In this document: positions 10,181-20,659 of the stretch, piece by piece
Position numbering within the stretch: the first letter of the stretch is position 1
Layout: every line of letters begins with the position of its first letter
NCBI GenBank assembly: GCA_965223435.1
Contig: CBDCWQ010000022.1
Span: 434,001 to 498,000 of the forward strand
Length of the DNA: 64,000 nt
From: CBDCWQ01 sp965223435
GTDB lineage: Bacteria; Myxococcota; Kuafuiibacteriia; Kuafuiibacteriales; Kuafuiibacteriaceae
Direction of reading: 5' to 3'
Made by a program: the position numbers and the translations under genes
The notes under the pieces: generated by a model
Databases searched by the model: none
What the model saw: only the letters and a program-made list of their open reading frames with translations
What the model was told of the DNA's origin: nothing

Positions 10181-10435
10181 GCCGAACCCGATTCTTGCGG
10201 GTTCACTACCCCTTTCATCCGCTCTTCGGACGAGAACTGGAGATCACCCGAGAAAAAAAAGATTGCCATTGGGACCAGTGACGGTGAGTATCAATGCCGC
10301 TGTCCGGAAGACGAGAACGGTCGCAACCTATGTATCCCCCTCTGGATGTTTGATGAGACGATTTGCAGGCGAATAAGGGTGCTGGAAGACTGCACGCTGC
10401 CCTGGGAAACGCTGTCAGACCTCCGGGCATTGCTC
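10181..10435 (+). pseudogene. relic of the recombinase-associated accessory protein (HPxHPxFG family)
   Basis: In one frame the DNA reads RFLRVHYPFHPLFGRELEIT. After a run of eight A near 10252-10259 the frame shifts to a continuation with NLCIPLWMFDETICRR and a final LSDLRALLAS. This order (HPxHPxFG, then IPxWMF, then xLxAL) is that of the accessory proteins next to the serine recombinases at 34403 and 63351. No recombinase follows; similarity to IS91 begins at about 10440. I infer a scrap of a third recombinase module lodged between IS91 pieces. Confidence 0.55.
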
Positions 10436-10439
10436 GCCT

Positions 10440-11157
10440 CTTCCGCTCGGACTCATCACCGTTCCGAGAGAAAAAAACGTCGAGGACGATCACATGCAGG
10501 TGCGGGTGTACAGTGAGGGTCTTGGTGAATCTTTGCAGGAATGTAACGGCTCCACATCGGGTGTCTTTCAGGCCCTGAGACGTGGCCCAGCTCTTCATCT
10601 GTTTGAAAATCTCATCTACAAAGATGCGTGCCATCCGAGACAGGACCTGACCTCGAGCGGCCAAGAGGCCTCGGAGCTCGAACGGGGGCGACAGCACCCA
10701 CTGACGAAGAGGAACGTCGGGCAACACGTGCTCGACCAGGTGGGCAGCCGTGTCTTCCCTTCGACGGGTGGCGCAAGATGGACAGATCGCCCGGCCCTTA
10801 CAGGAGAAGGGTAGCGCATGCTCATGCTGACATTTTTCGCACCGAAGTTTGATGAAGCCAAACTCTGGTCGACCGCAAGTCAGGTAAGCTCTGAATTCTT
10901 TTTCGACGAAGTTAGGAATTCCGGCCTCGGGTCATCAGGGTCGCGAAAGCTCTCGATCAGCTCATCGAGGTGATGCTCCACCACACGATAGAGGAGAGAC
11001 TCTTGCGGACGCCGTGGTCGGTATTGCCGGATGCGGTGAGCACACCAGGCTTTCTGTTAGCAATTTCTGTGACCGTTTCCATGTGCCTAAAATCACGCCG
11101 CTCGGCAAGGCCGCACCACCGATTTTCGGACGTCGTACGAAATCCGGAGACCTCGAT
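10440..11157 (-). pseudogene. IS91-type transposase, N-terminal half (copy A)
   Basis: On the minus strand it reads RQYRPRRPQESLLYRVVEHH, then after a one-base frameshift near 10920 LTCGRPEFGFIKLRCEKCQ, a zinc ribbon (CPSCATRRR) and LPLRQWVLSPPFELR, ending with the HUH motif HPHLHVIVL at about 10490. The C-terminal half is absent. The right edge is sharp: similarity to copy B stops at 11157, and copy B stops at the matching base, 51055. Copy B carries the same frameshift, so both descend from an already damaged or frameshift-expressed element. Confidence 0.75.
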
Positions 11158-11448
11158 AGCAGCTCCGGGCCCGCCCGCACCTTGAATGTGGCCAATCCTG
11201 AGTTTCCTCGCTTGGACGCGGTGGTTCCCAGCTCTTTTTACCCGGGGACGACGACGGAGCTCTTGCTGAGGGGCGCCAATCTCGATGACCTCACCGCGGT
11301 GATGGTCGAGCCGCCGGAGGCCTCAGTCGAGCTTGTCGGGCCGAGCGGCTTCGACTACCGCGTGCGGGTGACGGTCCCCCTAGAGATTCCCACGCAGTCG
11401 GCGGTGATCGTGCGGTCACCAAGCACGATGAAGCGGCCCGTGCGCTGA
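11158..11448 (+). pseudogene. IPT/TIG-like domain scrap of a secreted protein
   Basis: The frame following the IS91 edge reads FPRLDAVVPSSFYPGTTTE and ELVGPSGFDYRVRVTVP to a TGA. The alternation of hydrophobic residues with a GxxxxLxLxG start resembles an IPT/TIG immunoglobulin-like domain. The upstream part of the gene is gone, replaced by IS91 sequence. Confidence 0.45.
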
Positions 11449-11619
11449 AGCGCGGCATGCTTGTTCTCGGTGAAGACGCAAATGCGCGCGCACCGCCTCG
11501 CGCCATAGACGCCCCTCGAAACCATAGAGATGAAGCGTCGTCCGTTACGCCTACGGGCGGTGTTTCAGCTCGAGTCTTGAGGCGCGCGGCCGCTTTGTGG
11601 TCATGGGAAATGGGTTTTG

Positions 11620-12888
11620 TCACGGTGTGACTCGGTATATGTTTCCCAGGCTTCTCAAGCTCAAACTTGCGGCGTTGCCGTCTAGCCAGACCCCAACACT
11701 CGGCACATCCTCGGAGGACACCCTTTCGAAGAGAGGCGTCTCGCTCACAGTCTCGACGCGCTTGTTGCGAACGCGCAGGCGCGTCGAATACGCCAAATCC
11801 CTCGTGTTGCCACCCACATAGTACGTGGCCTGGATCGTGACGTAGCCTTCGTTGTGGTAGCGGTAATACGTATGGGAAGTATAGGAAGAGAAGCCATTGT
11901 TCGGAGTGCTTACCGTGTGAAAAAGCGTAAGCGCGTCGGATTCGAGCAGTTCGGTGTCACCCTCAACGGCTTCGCGGACCTGCTCATCGGTCCACGCATA
12001 GAGTCCATGTTCCGACTCCCGAAGGCCATCTATGACGATGGTGCCATGGCGCGGCGCAGGCCCGATCCGCCCAAAAACCAACGGCTCGCGAAGCACCAGA
12101 TCCACGTACTGCCCGGGCCCAAGATAGCGTATTTCGCCGCCCTCCTTGACCAAGTAGGTTCCCTCTGATCCCTCATCCATACCGCCGGATACGATGAGGT
12201 GCTCGTCCACAAAAACAGCCGACAACACGGACCGAAACGGCTGCAAGACTTCGACGGTGTCCCGCCCCATGACAATGCCCTCTTTAGAAGTCCACACGTT
12301 CCGCTTCTCGTCTTCGATGGAGAAGCCTCGATATCGGACCGCGATGCGCCCCGAGGGTGAAACATCCATGATCGAAATAGAACCAAGCAAGTCAGGAATA
12401 GAGAACTCCAGCACCGTTTGACGGTCACGAGGCCTTCCCGTAGAGGGCGCGATGGGGGCCGCAGAAACCGAAAAAACAGACGGCATCCCGTCATCCTCTC
12501 TATCCTGATCGGAGAGAGCCTCTGTATAGTACACGGAGCCGTGATGGAAGTCGTCTCCGTCGGAGACCAACGCAGGGCGGCAGTCCAACACGCGGTGCGG
12601 AGCAAACAACGTAAATCCCGACACGTCAATCTCCGGCGTGCAAGACGACGTCGTCGTGACGGGCAATTCATCCTCCAGCCGCACGTCGGATGACCCTTCC
12701 GAATCAGAACCGTTTCTCTGGCCTGCGTCCGTCGACGCCTCGAGGACAATACCGTCGCCCACGGCTTCTTCTGCACTGGAGGGTGCGGCTCGATCCGGAT
12801 GGGAGTGTTCCGTCTTGCTATCCGAGTTCGGTTGTCCGCAATGGACAATGACAAGAGCGAACCAGATCCAGATCCTCTGCGGGCGCAT
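11620..12888 (-). CDS. lipoprotein of unknown function
   Basis: 422 codons from the ATG at 12888; two further in-frame alternative starts (GTG 12891, TTG 12903) lie just upstream and no strong Shine-Dalgarno decides. N-terminus MRPQRIWIWFALVIVHCG is a lipoprotein signal with Cys at about 18, followed by an acidic, Ser/Thr-rich linker to about residue 85. The rest is beta-rich with repeated short strands and GG/GD turns (HLIVSGGMDEG, LVFGRIGP), compatible with a beta-propeller, but I recognise no family. Frame intact. No neighbour in the same direction within 100 bp. Confidence 0.75.
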   Translation of the reverse strand: MRPQRIWIWFALVIVHCGQPNSDSKTEHSHPDRAAPSSAEEAVGDGIVLEASTDAGQRNGSDSEGSSDVRLEDELPVTTTSSCTPEIDVSGFTLFAPHRVLDCRPALVSDGDDFHHGSVYYTEALSDQDREDDGMPSVFSVSAAPIAPSTGRPRDRQTVLEFSIPDLLGSISIMDVSPSGRIAVRYRGFSIEDEKRNVWTSKEGIVMGRDTVEVLQPFRSVLSAVFVDEHLIVSGGMDEGSEGTYLVKEGGEIRYLGPGQYVDLVLREPLVFGRIGPAPRHGTIVIDGLRESEHGLYAWTDEQVREAVEGDTELLESDALTLFHTVSTPNNGFSSYTSHTYYRYHNEGYVTIQATYYVGGNTRDLAYSTRLRVRNKRVETVSETPLFERVSSEDVPSVGVWLDGNAASLSLRSLGNIYRVTP

Positions 12889-13104
12889 CACAACTGTTAA
12901 CAAGCAACTTTCGTGCCCATCGAGGCTTTGGGCCTACGTTGCCCATTCTTTTTGGGGCTACAAGCTTCCAAGCGCCTCCGTTGGGGGCACTCATCCCCAC
13001 TTCAGGGACCGTAGACCTCATCGTTCGAAGGATCCGACCCATGCGATCGTAGTGCCGGTGGATCCCGGGCGCATTCGCACCCCACACCGCATGGTGACCC
13101 ACCC

Positions 13105-13817
13105 CACGCATCAGTGTCATGGAACCATCGAAACGGCGGTCACCGCGCTCAAGATGAGGAGCGTTCGAGTTCCTCTGCAAACCGATCTCGGATTTGGATG
13201 CCGCGATGCGGTGCATCGAATCTGCGGCGCGCCACAAGAAGCTCCGTGATCTCAATTCCTCACTCCAATCCAGGCTCGATGCCCATGGTCCCGGCACCCG
13301 CCTCATTGGGAACGCGAAGTGCATGGTTCAGGTGCGCGGTCTGATCGACAATATCGCCAAGTCTTCGTCGACCGTGCCGATCATCGGCGAGAGTGGCACC
13401 GGCAAAGAACTCGCCGCGAGATCACTTCATGCCAACAGCCCACGGTGTAAAGCGCCATTTGTCACCACCAATTGTGCTGCGATCAGCACAACGCTCATCG
13501 AAAGCGAGTTGTTCGGACACCAGCGTGGCGCTTTCACCAGCGCCATCGCTGCTCGCAAGGGCCTCGTCGAAGCCGCTGACGGAGGGACCCTGTTCCTAGA
13601 TGAAATCGGCGACGTCCCTATGGAAGTACAGGTGAATCTGCTACGGGTCTTGCAGGAGGGCGAGATTCGCCCGGTGGGCGCAACGAAAAGCCGCAAGGTG
13701 GACGTACGTGTCGTAGCGGCGACGAACGTTGATCTAGACAAAGCCATGCAATCTCGCGCTTTTAGAAGCGATTTATACTATCGTCTCAGCACATTTAAGC
13801 TGGTTCTTCCACCTTGA
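13105..13817 (+). pseudogene. NtrC-type sigma-54 activator, truncated at both ends
   Basis: The end of a receiver domain is legible upstream in a shifted frame (GTIETAVTALK, then AFEFLCKPISDLDAAMRC after a frameshift near 13160). The AAA+ domain follows: Walker A GESGTGKE, the sigma-54 loop as GAFTSA instead of the usual GAFTGA, Walker B GGTLFLDEIGD, and SDLYYRL. The frame stops directly after FKLVLPP, where complete members continue with LRER, the rest of the AAA+ domain and a Fis-type DNA-binding domain. Without receiver and DNA-binding domain it cannot act as a normal regulator. Confidence 0.8.
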
Positions 13818-13865
13818 GGGAACTCGTCTACAATAGGCTCTGGCAAGCGAGGAGGAAAGCAAGCG

Positions 13866-14273
13866 CTGATCACCGGAAAAGAGAAGGCCCTAGCCGCAGC
13901 CACTGCGGCCCAAGATCGCAAAGGCCAAAGCCTCACTATTATTCAAACCGAGGGGAACTGTTCGTACACCGACTTTTTGGTCATTGTCACCGCGTACAGC
14001 GACCGGCAGACGAGCGCCATCGCCGACGGCGTGGTCGACGACCTCAAGCGCGGACACAACGAAAGGCCGCTGGCCCGCGAGGGTCAAGGCAGCTGGACGC
14101 TCCTCGACTACGGCGACGTCATCGTCCACGTGTTTCACGAAGACGTCCGCGCCCACCCAACGCACCGACTACGCACCGTCCACCCGCGCGACGACTACTT
14201 GACTTTCGCCAACAGGCGGGGCCGGCGGTGCTCCGCTCCCAACATCTCGGAAGCGGAGCACCAGCCAGGCTGA
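13866..14273 (+). pseudogene. rsfS: RsfS-like ribosomal silencing factor relic
   Basis: The frame reads KEKALAAATAAQDRKGQSL, TDFLVIVTAYSDRQTSAIAD and SWTLLDYGDVIVHVFHEDVR, the diagnostic order of RsfS/Iojap (D-F/Y-x-V-I, S-D-R-Q, LLDYGD-V-VHVF). RsfS binds ribosomal protein uL14 and blocks subunit joining in stationary phase. The normal C-terminal F-Y-x-L-E-R-L-W motif is absent and the downstream residues look unrelated. No ATG, GTG or TTG precedes the conserved part: the closest codon is CTG at 13866, while the first standard start (TTG 13977) would delete a third of the domain. I therefore call it a relic. Confidence 0.6.
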
Positions 14274-14348
14274 CTCCAGCGATAGCCTCAGCGAGCGAAG
14301 GGGAAGTCTAGGGACCGCTCGAGGTCCGAGTCTTCCCGCGTTCCAGTC

Positions 14349-17300
14349 CTAAGGTATAGGCGCCACAAATGCCGAAACGTTGTCGGTACACGTCGCGTGA
14401 TCGAACTCACAGACGCCTGTGCGAAAGGCCTGAATTTGTAAGAACGTGTCGTCGTTGCAAACGTGTCCCCCATCGCCCGTCACACTGGCTGGGTACGTTG
14501 CATGAATTGGACTGGCCAAATCGACGGCCGCTATGATCGACCCAATGGGAAAGATGGGATCCTCGAACCCCCCTGGCACGACTGGATTGGGGGCAAAGTT
14601 TGAGGCGCACTCACAACTCGCTGCGCCAAACCACCGATCGGCTGGCTCCAACGCTGGACTTTCGCGTTGGACGCCATAAGGTCCTGGTACGTCCTCCCAC
14701 CCCGTCACCTCAAACCCGATCAGATCCATATCTTCGTCGTTAGGAACGCCACCATGGTTTCCATTCTCGCTAAACTGCGTGCTCTTATTAAGATAAGCCG
14801 CAGCCCCGCTTTCAGGCGTGCAAAGCAGTCGCTCCTCGTAATAAACATCGGTTCCACTATGGTCGTAGAAATCTTTCAGCGCTGCCTTGTCGACATCGTA
14901 CTTCGTCGGCCAAAAGGCGGGTTTGCGTCCCACGCGCAGGCGTGCTCGCGCCTGCCACTGCGCGGTACATCCGCAGGCGGGCGCGATATTCGATGCGCTG
15001 CACAGATCATCGCAGGCCCTCTCACCTGTTGAGGCTGGCGGACACGGGGACGGGTCGGTCATGATCGCATCTATTTGCACGGGGGAGAAGTGTCCCCCAA
15101 CGTTCTCTCGGCAGACAAGCACGTGCCGTGAGGTCGCGGGAACACGGTAGTGGAACGTCTCAAACTCGGTCGTGAGGGCCTGCTTGTCCCCAACCTTTTT
15201 ATAGAGGTTGTTGGTGTAGTTGCTGTTGTTGTAGTCGTGCACCGACGAGTGAAACACCCAAAAATGTATCGGCGTGGCACACTGCTCGGCGGTTCCGGAG
15301 CAGTAAAGGGCTTCACCGCAAGCGTGGTGGTTCTGCCGCGCTCTTACAAAAACGCTGCCGCTAAAGGATTCGTCGAACTCAACATGCATACATTGAATGA
15401 TGTCGATGCCATCGATTTTCTCCGTTCTATCCCTGCCATGCCGTGCGTGCAACCCGGCAGTGACCCCGTTGCCTATCGCGTTCCAATGAACCCCGTTAAC
15501 CGTGGGCACACAACCGTCATTGACGCCGCGAGATTCGCTGTAAATAGAAGGTCCGAGCGGTTTGGTTGCACCAGGTATTGGCCTGGGAGGGGGCGTCGTG
15601 TAAAAGGCCGCGGTCCAATCCCAAAGATCGGTTTGAGCTTCTGTGGCCATCGAAGACCAGTCAAAGATGGCTTGCTGGGAAAAATGGGGTACCGTAAATT
15701 GAACGGTTGAACCCATCATGGCCTCAATTTCAGTTTGAGGTTCACGAACTTCATCCACCAGGAAGGCTAGGTAGTTGTTTCCGTTGGACTGTGATCCGAG
15801 AAGATCCTTGGGTAGCGTAACAAGCAAGGGTTCGTTGAACTCCATCGAAGGCTCCATATGAATCAGCTGAACAAGCCCGGCTTGGAAGATTGGACTATCA
15901 TTGATCGTTCCGCCCTTAGGTTCTGGATCGAATTCGAATGTGACGGGCGTATTCGAGGACACGGCCCCCTCGGGCACGTCAATCATGAAACCCGCACACG
16001 GTTCAATCAGAGCTCCTGGAGAAAGAACGGCATGCATGACGACGCCCGCAACACACGGTGGCGCTGGCGGGTCCTCAGGGGAAAGATCTTCCAACGTTAA
16101 CGCGTTCAGCATAGGAACCAAACGGCTTGAATCCGACTTCTTGATGCGTACATTGAGCACATCACCATCGGTCACGGCCTCAAAGAGCTTCGTGTACACA
16201 ACCCCTATGTTGTTGCCCGGGCGCGAACCATGGTCATGTAGATCAAGGCCAGACAGGATCGGTTCGTCATCCACAGATACATCCATGAGCCGAGCGTCAT
16301 CCGTTCCCGCCGCGCTGACTTCGTGCCACATGAGTTGGAGTTTGTAGCGGTGTCTAGCCTTGAGTCCTCCCAGCTGTATGGTCGCCTCGGAACCGCCGCC
16401 GGCTTGATATCGAACGAAACGCATGGTGTCTTGTTCGAAAATGTTGTCTTCTGCGCTTGCCCCGTATTCGGGCTTGACCCCAATCTTCCACGCACTGCTG
16501 AACGATTGGCTAAAGTCTGAACCCGCGTGGGCGTCCGTGGTAAAGTCGGCGTCCCGAATTTTGGCCCCTAACGTTCCGCCCATGTTGACTGCGTGAACAA
16601 AGTCCCCATCCAAGTCCAGGCCTTCCGCTCTACCGGTCCCGGTGAAGGTCCCCACGGAAGGGGTCAAGTCCTCCAGGGTCAATGCGCTCAGCATCGGTGG
16701 GAGCTTGCTCGAGGCCGCTCTTGCGATTCGGACATCAAGTACGTTGTCTTCAGCTTTCGCATCGAAAAATGCGGTTGCGACCACACCTATGCTGTTGCCC
16801 GGTTTCGAGCCAAAGTCATGCAAGTCAAGGCCAAGTAGAAGAGGCGTCTCGCCCACAAACACATCCATGATCCGAGCGTTGTCTATTCCCGCGGCGCTGA
16901 CCTCATGCCACAGGAGCTGGAGTTTATAGCGGTGCCCAGGTTCCAATCCCCTCATCTGTATGGTGCCCTCAGCACTGCTGCCCGTTTGGTAGCGAACGAC
17001 GCGGATCGTATCTTCTTCCAAGGCGTCATCTTCCGGGCTTGCCCCGTACTCCGGCCTGAGGCCCTGGTTCCAGGCCTTGCTGAAGGATTGGCTAAAACCA
17101 CTTCCGGCACCGGAGTCTGAAGTAAAAGTAGCATCGCGAATGGTGGAGCCTATTGTTCCCCCCATATTGATCGCGTAGACAAAGTGACCATCCAAATCCA
17201 AGCCTTCTGTTGCGCCCGCGCCGGTGAATGGTTTTGCGGGAGGCGAGACGTCCTCTAGGGTCAGCGCGCTCAGCATCGGTGGCAGACGACTCGACGCTGC

Positions 17301-18518
17301 TCTTGCAATCCGGACATGGAGCACATCGTTTTCTTGGTCGGCATCAAAAAATGCGGTCACCACGACACCCCTGTTGTTTCTGGGACTCGAACCATAGTCG
17401 TGCAAATCAAGGTCCGACACAACAAGTTTGCCATCCACAAATACATCCATGATCCGAGCATCGTCCGTCCCTGCGCCGCTGACCTCATGCCACAGGAGCT
17501 GGAGCTTGTAGCGATGCCCGCTCTTCAGTTCACCCATTTGCACGGTACCCTCGGCATTGCTGCCGGTTTGATAGCGAACGACCCGGATCGTGTCTTCTTC
17601 CAAAGCGTCATCTTCTGGGCTTGTCCCATACTCGGGTCTAAGACCCAAGTTCCAGACGCTGCTGAAAGATTGGCTAAAACCACTTCCGGCATCGGAATCT
17701 GGAGTAAAAGTCGCGTCGCGGATCGTTGAGCCCAGTGTTCCGCCCATGTTCACTGCGTAGACGAAGTCACCATCCAAATCCAAACCTTGTGTTGCGCTGG
17801 CGCCAGTGAATGGTTTTGCGGCAGGTGTGACGTCTTCCAGAGTCAGCGCGCTCAGCATCGGCGGCAGGCGGCTCGACGCTGCTCTTGCAATCCGAACATT
17901 GAGCACATCATCTTCTGATTGGGCTGAAAAGAACTTGGTCAAGACGACACCGGTGCCGTTTCCGGCAACCGAACCGTGGTCGTAAAGATCCAATTCGCCC
18001 ACGATAAGTTCATCATCCACGAACACATCCATGAGTCGAGCATCGTCTATTCATGCGGTGCTGACCTCATGCCACAGGAGCTGAAGCTTGTAACGGTGCC
18101 CACCCTTTAGCCCGCCCATTTGCACGGTCCCATGGGTCGTGGTTCCGGTTTGATATCGAACGATACGCATCGCATCTTGTTCAAAGCCATTGTCTTCTGT
18201 GCTCGTCCCGTACTCAGGCTTGATGCCCAGGTTCCAGACGTTGCTGAATGATTGGGTAAAGCCTGGACCGGCCTCGGCCTCGGTACTAAAGTTCGCGTCA
18301 CGAATCGCGGCACCTACCGCTCCGCCCATGTTGACCGCATAGACAAACACACCGTCAAGGTCGAGCCCCCCTCCGATGTCAGTGCTGGCAAAAGTTTCGA
18401 TCTGGGTGTCCGTAGACTCAAGATTCTCCGCGGCTTCTCGACCGACCGGGTTTGGACTGCAGCTCGCTTTGGCTAAAAGCAAGACGACCAACGGAAAGTA
18501 ATAGCGATTTCTCTTCAT
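14349..18518 (-). pseudogene. malectin-repeat lipoprotein interrupted by one in-frame TGA
   Basis: A start at 18518 (GGAG six bases upstream) gives a lipoprotein signal ending AKASC. Four tandem copies of about 180 residues follow, each with LDLDG(D/V)FVYAVNMGG, (P)EYG(T/A)S, RYKLQLLWHEVS, (I/L)MDVFV and MLSALTLED; this fits the malectin carbohydrate-binding fold. Next come a ZU5-like part (IDVPEGAVSSNTPVTFEF), a Cys-rich unit and a C-terminal unit shared with the gene at 57078 (VGRKPAFWP, GGHVCNDDT). Repeat 1 contains TGA at 18051-18053 where the other repeats have a Gly codon in WHEVS(A/G)AG. The rest of the frame is clean for over 1200 codons, so the mutation is recent or a sequencing error. 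Confidence 0.8.
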
Positions 18519-19220
18519 TATTGGCTCCATGCAGCGACTGGTATCGCGCAGTGTTAAAGGGGCATCGGTGGGTTCTTTATCGTTTGAGCAAGTGCCATGC
18601 CGGAGCGGATACGACCTGTTTTGACACTTCCGAGCGGGACTTGTACGGCGTTTCGGACCCTATTTTGGGTAGTAAGGCGGAAGACGTATGCGCAATTCGT
18701 GCCAAACGTTGCACGGTCAGAGCCCGCCCACGATCACGACTCGTTTTTTGCCCGTCACAGGCCTTAGGCGTTTGTTTAGCGCGTCGACCAGAGCTGGTCT
18801 AACGTAACCATCCCGTGAACCGGTGTTTACAACTGGGCCCGTTTCGTCTGTGTCGGATAGGGGGCCGGGTCATGAGGCGAGTGGGGGTGGGATCGTGAGT
18901 CGACCGAGCTCTCGGCTCATCTCGATTGTGTCGAGGCGAGCGCGGGTGGATTTCCAGCAATGAGGGACGCTGATTAGGACGGATTGAAGACCTCCGTGTA
19001 GGTACTCGAGGCTTCTAGATGGTGAACCAGAGGGCTTCGGTACGGTGCTTGGCCTTATTCATCGCTGAGCAAGGTAGAGCTGATGGGCTCGAGATGTCGA
19101 AGAGCCGAGCATGACCGCCCGAGGATGCGCGTGTGGGTGAGCTTGAGACATACCGGTATCCCGGCGCCGGTGTCGGACGCGTGGGACAATCGATGGAGCG
19201 CGTAAAGCGAGGGGTAGAAC
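18519..19220. other. about 700 bp without a supported gene
   Basis: The left part is the promoter side of the malectin gene. The right part, ending at the stop of the IS91-type relic, is probably the non-coding end of that IS. I see no protein similarity and no convincing RNA structure. Confidence 0.5.
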
Positions 19221-20025
19221 TTAGGCTGGGTCAGGTGGGGCACGCGCCATGTGCGTTTCTCCGAGAACAGCAATACCATCTCTCAGCTCTTCCCTCGCCT
19301 GCTTGGCGTCGGTGACCGCACTCATCGGCTTGAGGGCTCCCCCACAGTCTATGCATACCTGGGCGGCCACATCGTATACCCGTGCAAGCAATTTCGCCCA
19401 CGGGACTCGGTAAGAACTTCTCTCGGGGTGCATGTTTTCGAGCGGAAATGCGAGCTGCAGTTTGAACGGAGGCTTAGCGACGACACGGCTTCTGTCCTTG
19501 GCGGCAGGCGCAAGAATTCCATGAAATCGAACTTGATGTTGGCGAGCAGGAGGAATCAACCAGGCCAGGCGACGAAGTTGACGGACGGGCTCGAGGAGAA
19601 TCACGCTTTGCCCGCTTTTAGCCTTTCGTCTCAGGGTGAGTGCAATACGACCATCCTCGGTCGCGCGAAGTTGGTCTTCGGCGAACGGAGGGCGGGCCAC
19701 ATAGCGGCACAGCTCGATTCTTCTCTTCTTGTCGTGGGCGGGGACAGTCACGCGGCGTGCACACTGAACCCACCAAGCTCGATGCCCGAAGAGGGCGTTT
19801 CGTGGACTTGGGTGGGTGCCAGCATCGACGGCTCTCTTTGAGCGCTCATAGACCACCGGTCCAGCGGAGAGACTTGCGTATCATCCCCGTTTTGACTCAA
19901 GAAGCCCCGTTTCGTAAGAAATCGCTTCATTCGTAAGAAGACGTTTCTCGCGACCTCCAAAAGGTCCCTTGGGCTTGGCGGTGGACACGGGTAAAACTCA
20001 GGCTCGGACTCATCACCGTTCCGAG
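19221..20025 (-). pseudogene. IS91-type transposase, C-terminal half (copy C)
   Basis: It reads ELCRYVARPPFAEDQL, TLRRKAKSGQSVILLEPV, RRLAWLIPPARQHQVRFHG and, at the end, ARVYDVAAQVCIDCGG with a Cys pair, typical of IS91-type Y2 transposases. A missing C near 19752 (compare copy B at 50113) shifts the frame. The N-terminal zinc ribbon and HUH motif are absent; similarity to copy B ends at about 20025. The stop is at 19221 and the tail extends leftwards. Confidence 0.75.
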
Positions 20026-20035
20026 GCTATGGCGG

Positions 20036-20407
20036 CTAACGGAGTCGGAGGGAATAGCTTCCTTCGAAGTTGGCGGCGACGTTCTCATCGGAATCGAATT
20101 CGATCGCCACACGGATCTTGTCCCTTTTTCCTCGGCCTGCTCGCTCCAACTCGGAATAGATGAAGTCTGTGATCTCCTCGTGAATACCTTGACGCTTCGC
20201 TTCCTCCACGTGCCGGCGCTTCCTAAAAAACAGGTAAGCACGAAAATCCACATCTCGTTGAGCCAAGATAAACACCCTGTAGAGTGGGCAACGTCCGACA
20301 AACCGCTGGCGTATCTGCTCCGAAACCTCATCAAGGTTGCGGGACTTGTTCTTCATGATTCGAGAGGCTCGCTCAATTTCCTCTTTCGTCGGAATTGACT
20401 TGCTCAT
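20036..20407 (-). CDS. hypothetical small basic protein
   Basis: 123 codons from ATG 20407, with GGAGG eight bases upstream (the frame opens at 20422 but without a ribosome site). The sequence is charged and mixed alpha/beta (KEEIERASRIMKNKSRNLDE, LAQRDVDFRAYLFFRKRR, IEFDSDENVAANFEG). I recognise no family. A short upstream frame ends in LYRFVEEDGLWRAVR and its TGA overlaps this ATG (ATGA), so it was probably the second gene of a coupled pair whose first gene is now decayed (an in-frame TAG lies about 20 codons upstream). Such small coupled pairs are often toxin-antitoxin modules; that is a guess only. Confidence 0.6.
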   Translation of the reverse strand: MSKSIPTKEEIERASRIMKNKSRNLDEVSEQIRQRFVGRCPLYRVFILAQRDVDFRAYLFFRKRRHVEEAKRQGIHEEITDFIYSELERAGRGKRDKIRVAIEFDSDENVAANFEGSYSLRLR

Positions 20408-20659
20408 CGAACGGCCCTCCAAAGGCCATCCTCCTCTACAAAACGGTAAAGATCCTCCTCGAGGAAGTCAATTTCCCGCTGCTAGAGCGGGGGTTATGGG
20501 GCAAGATCATCTCTGTACCTTCTTCGATTTGTTGCCGCAGAAAGGTACCGCCGCCCCTTCCAGGCGCGTGTCGTAGCCAAAAATCGAATCAGGGTAACCC
20601 GCGTCCCATGGACGCCCTGCGCAGAGTCCGGCGCTCAGGTGTTAGCCTAGACAAGGGCC
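20408..20659 (-). pseudogene. decayed partner upstream of the small gene
   Basis: Only the last about 20 codons (EIDFLEEDLYRFVEEDGLW) are open, coupled by an ATGA overlap to the next gene. The remainder up to the divergent lipoprotein shows shifted fragments (FGYDTRLEGAAVPFCGN) in other frames. Confidence 0.35.

Noticed and set aside
12818..13324. 168-codon minus-strand frame
   Set aside because: It overlaps the activator relic on the plus strand, whose AAA+ motifs are unmistakable, and has no family signature itself.
18051..18053. TGA read as selenocysteine or as glycine (alternative code)
   Set aside because: Other genes in the window end normally in TGA, the aligned repeats have Gly and no SECIS-like or redox context exists.
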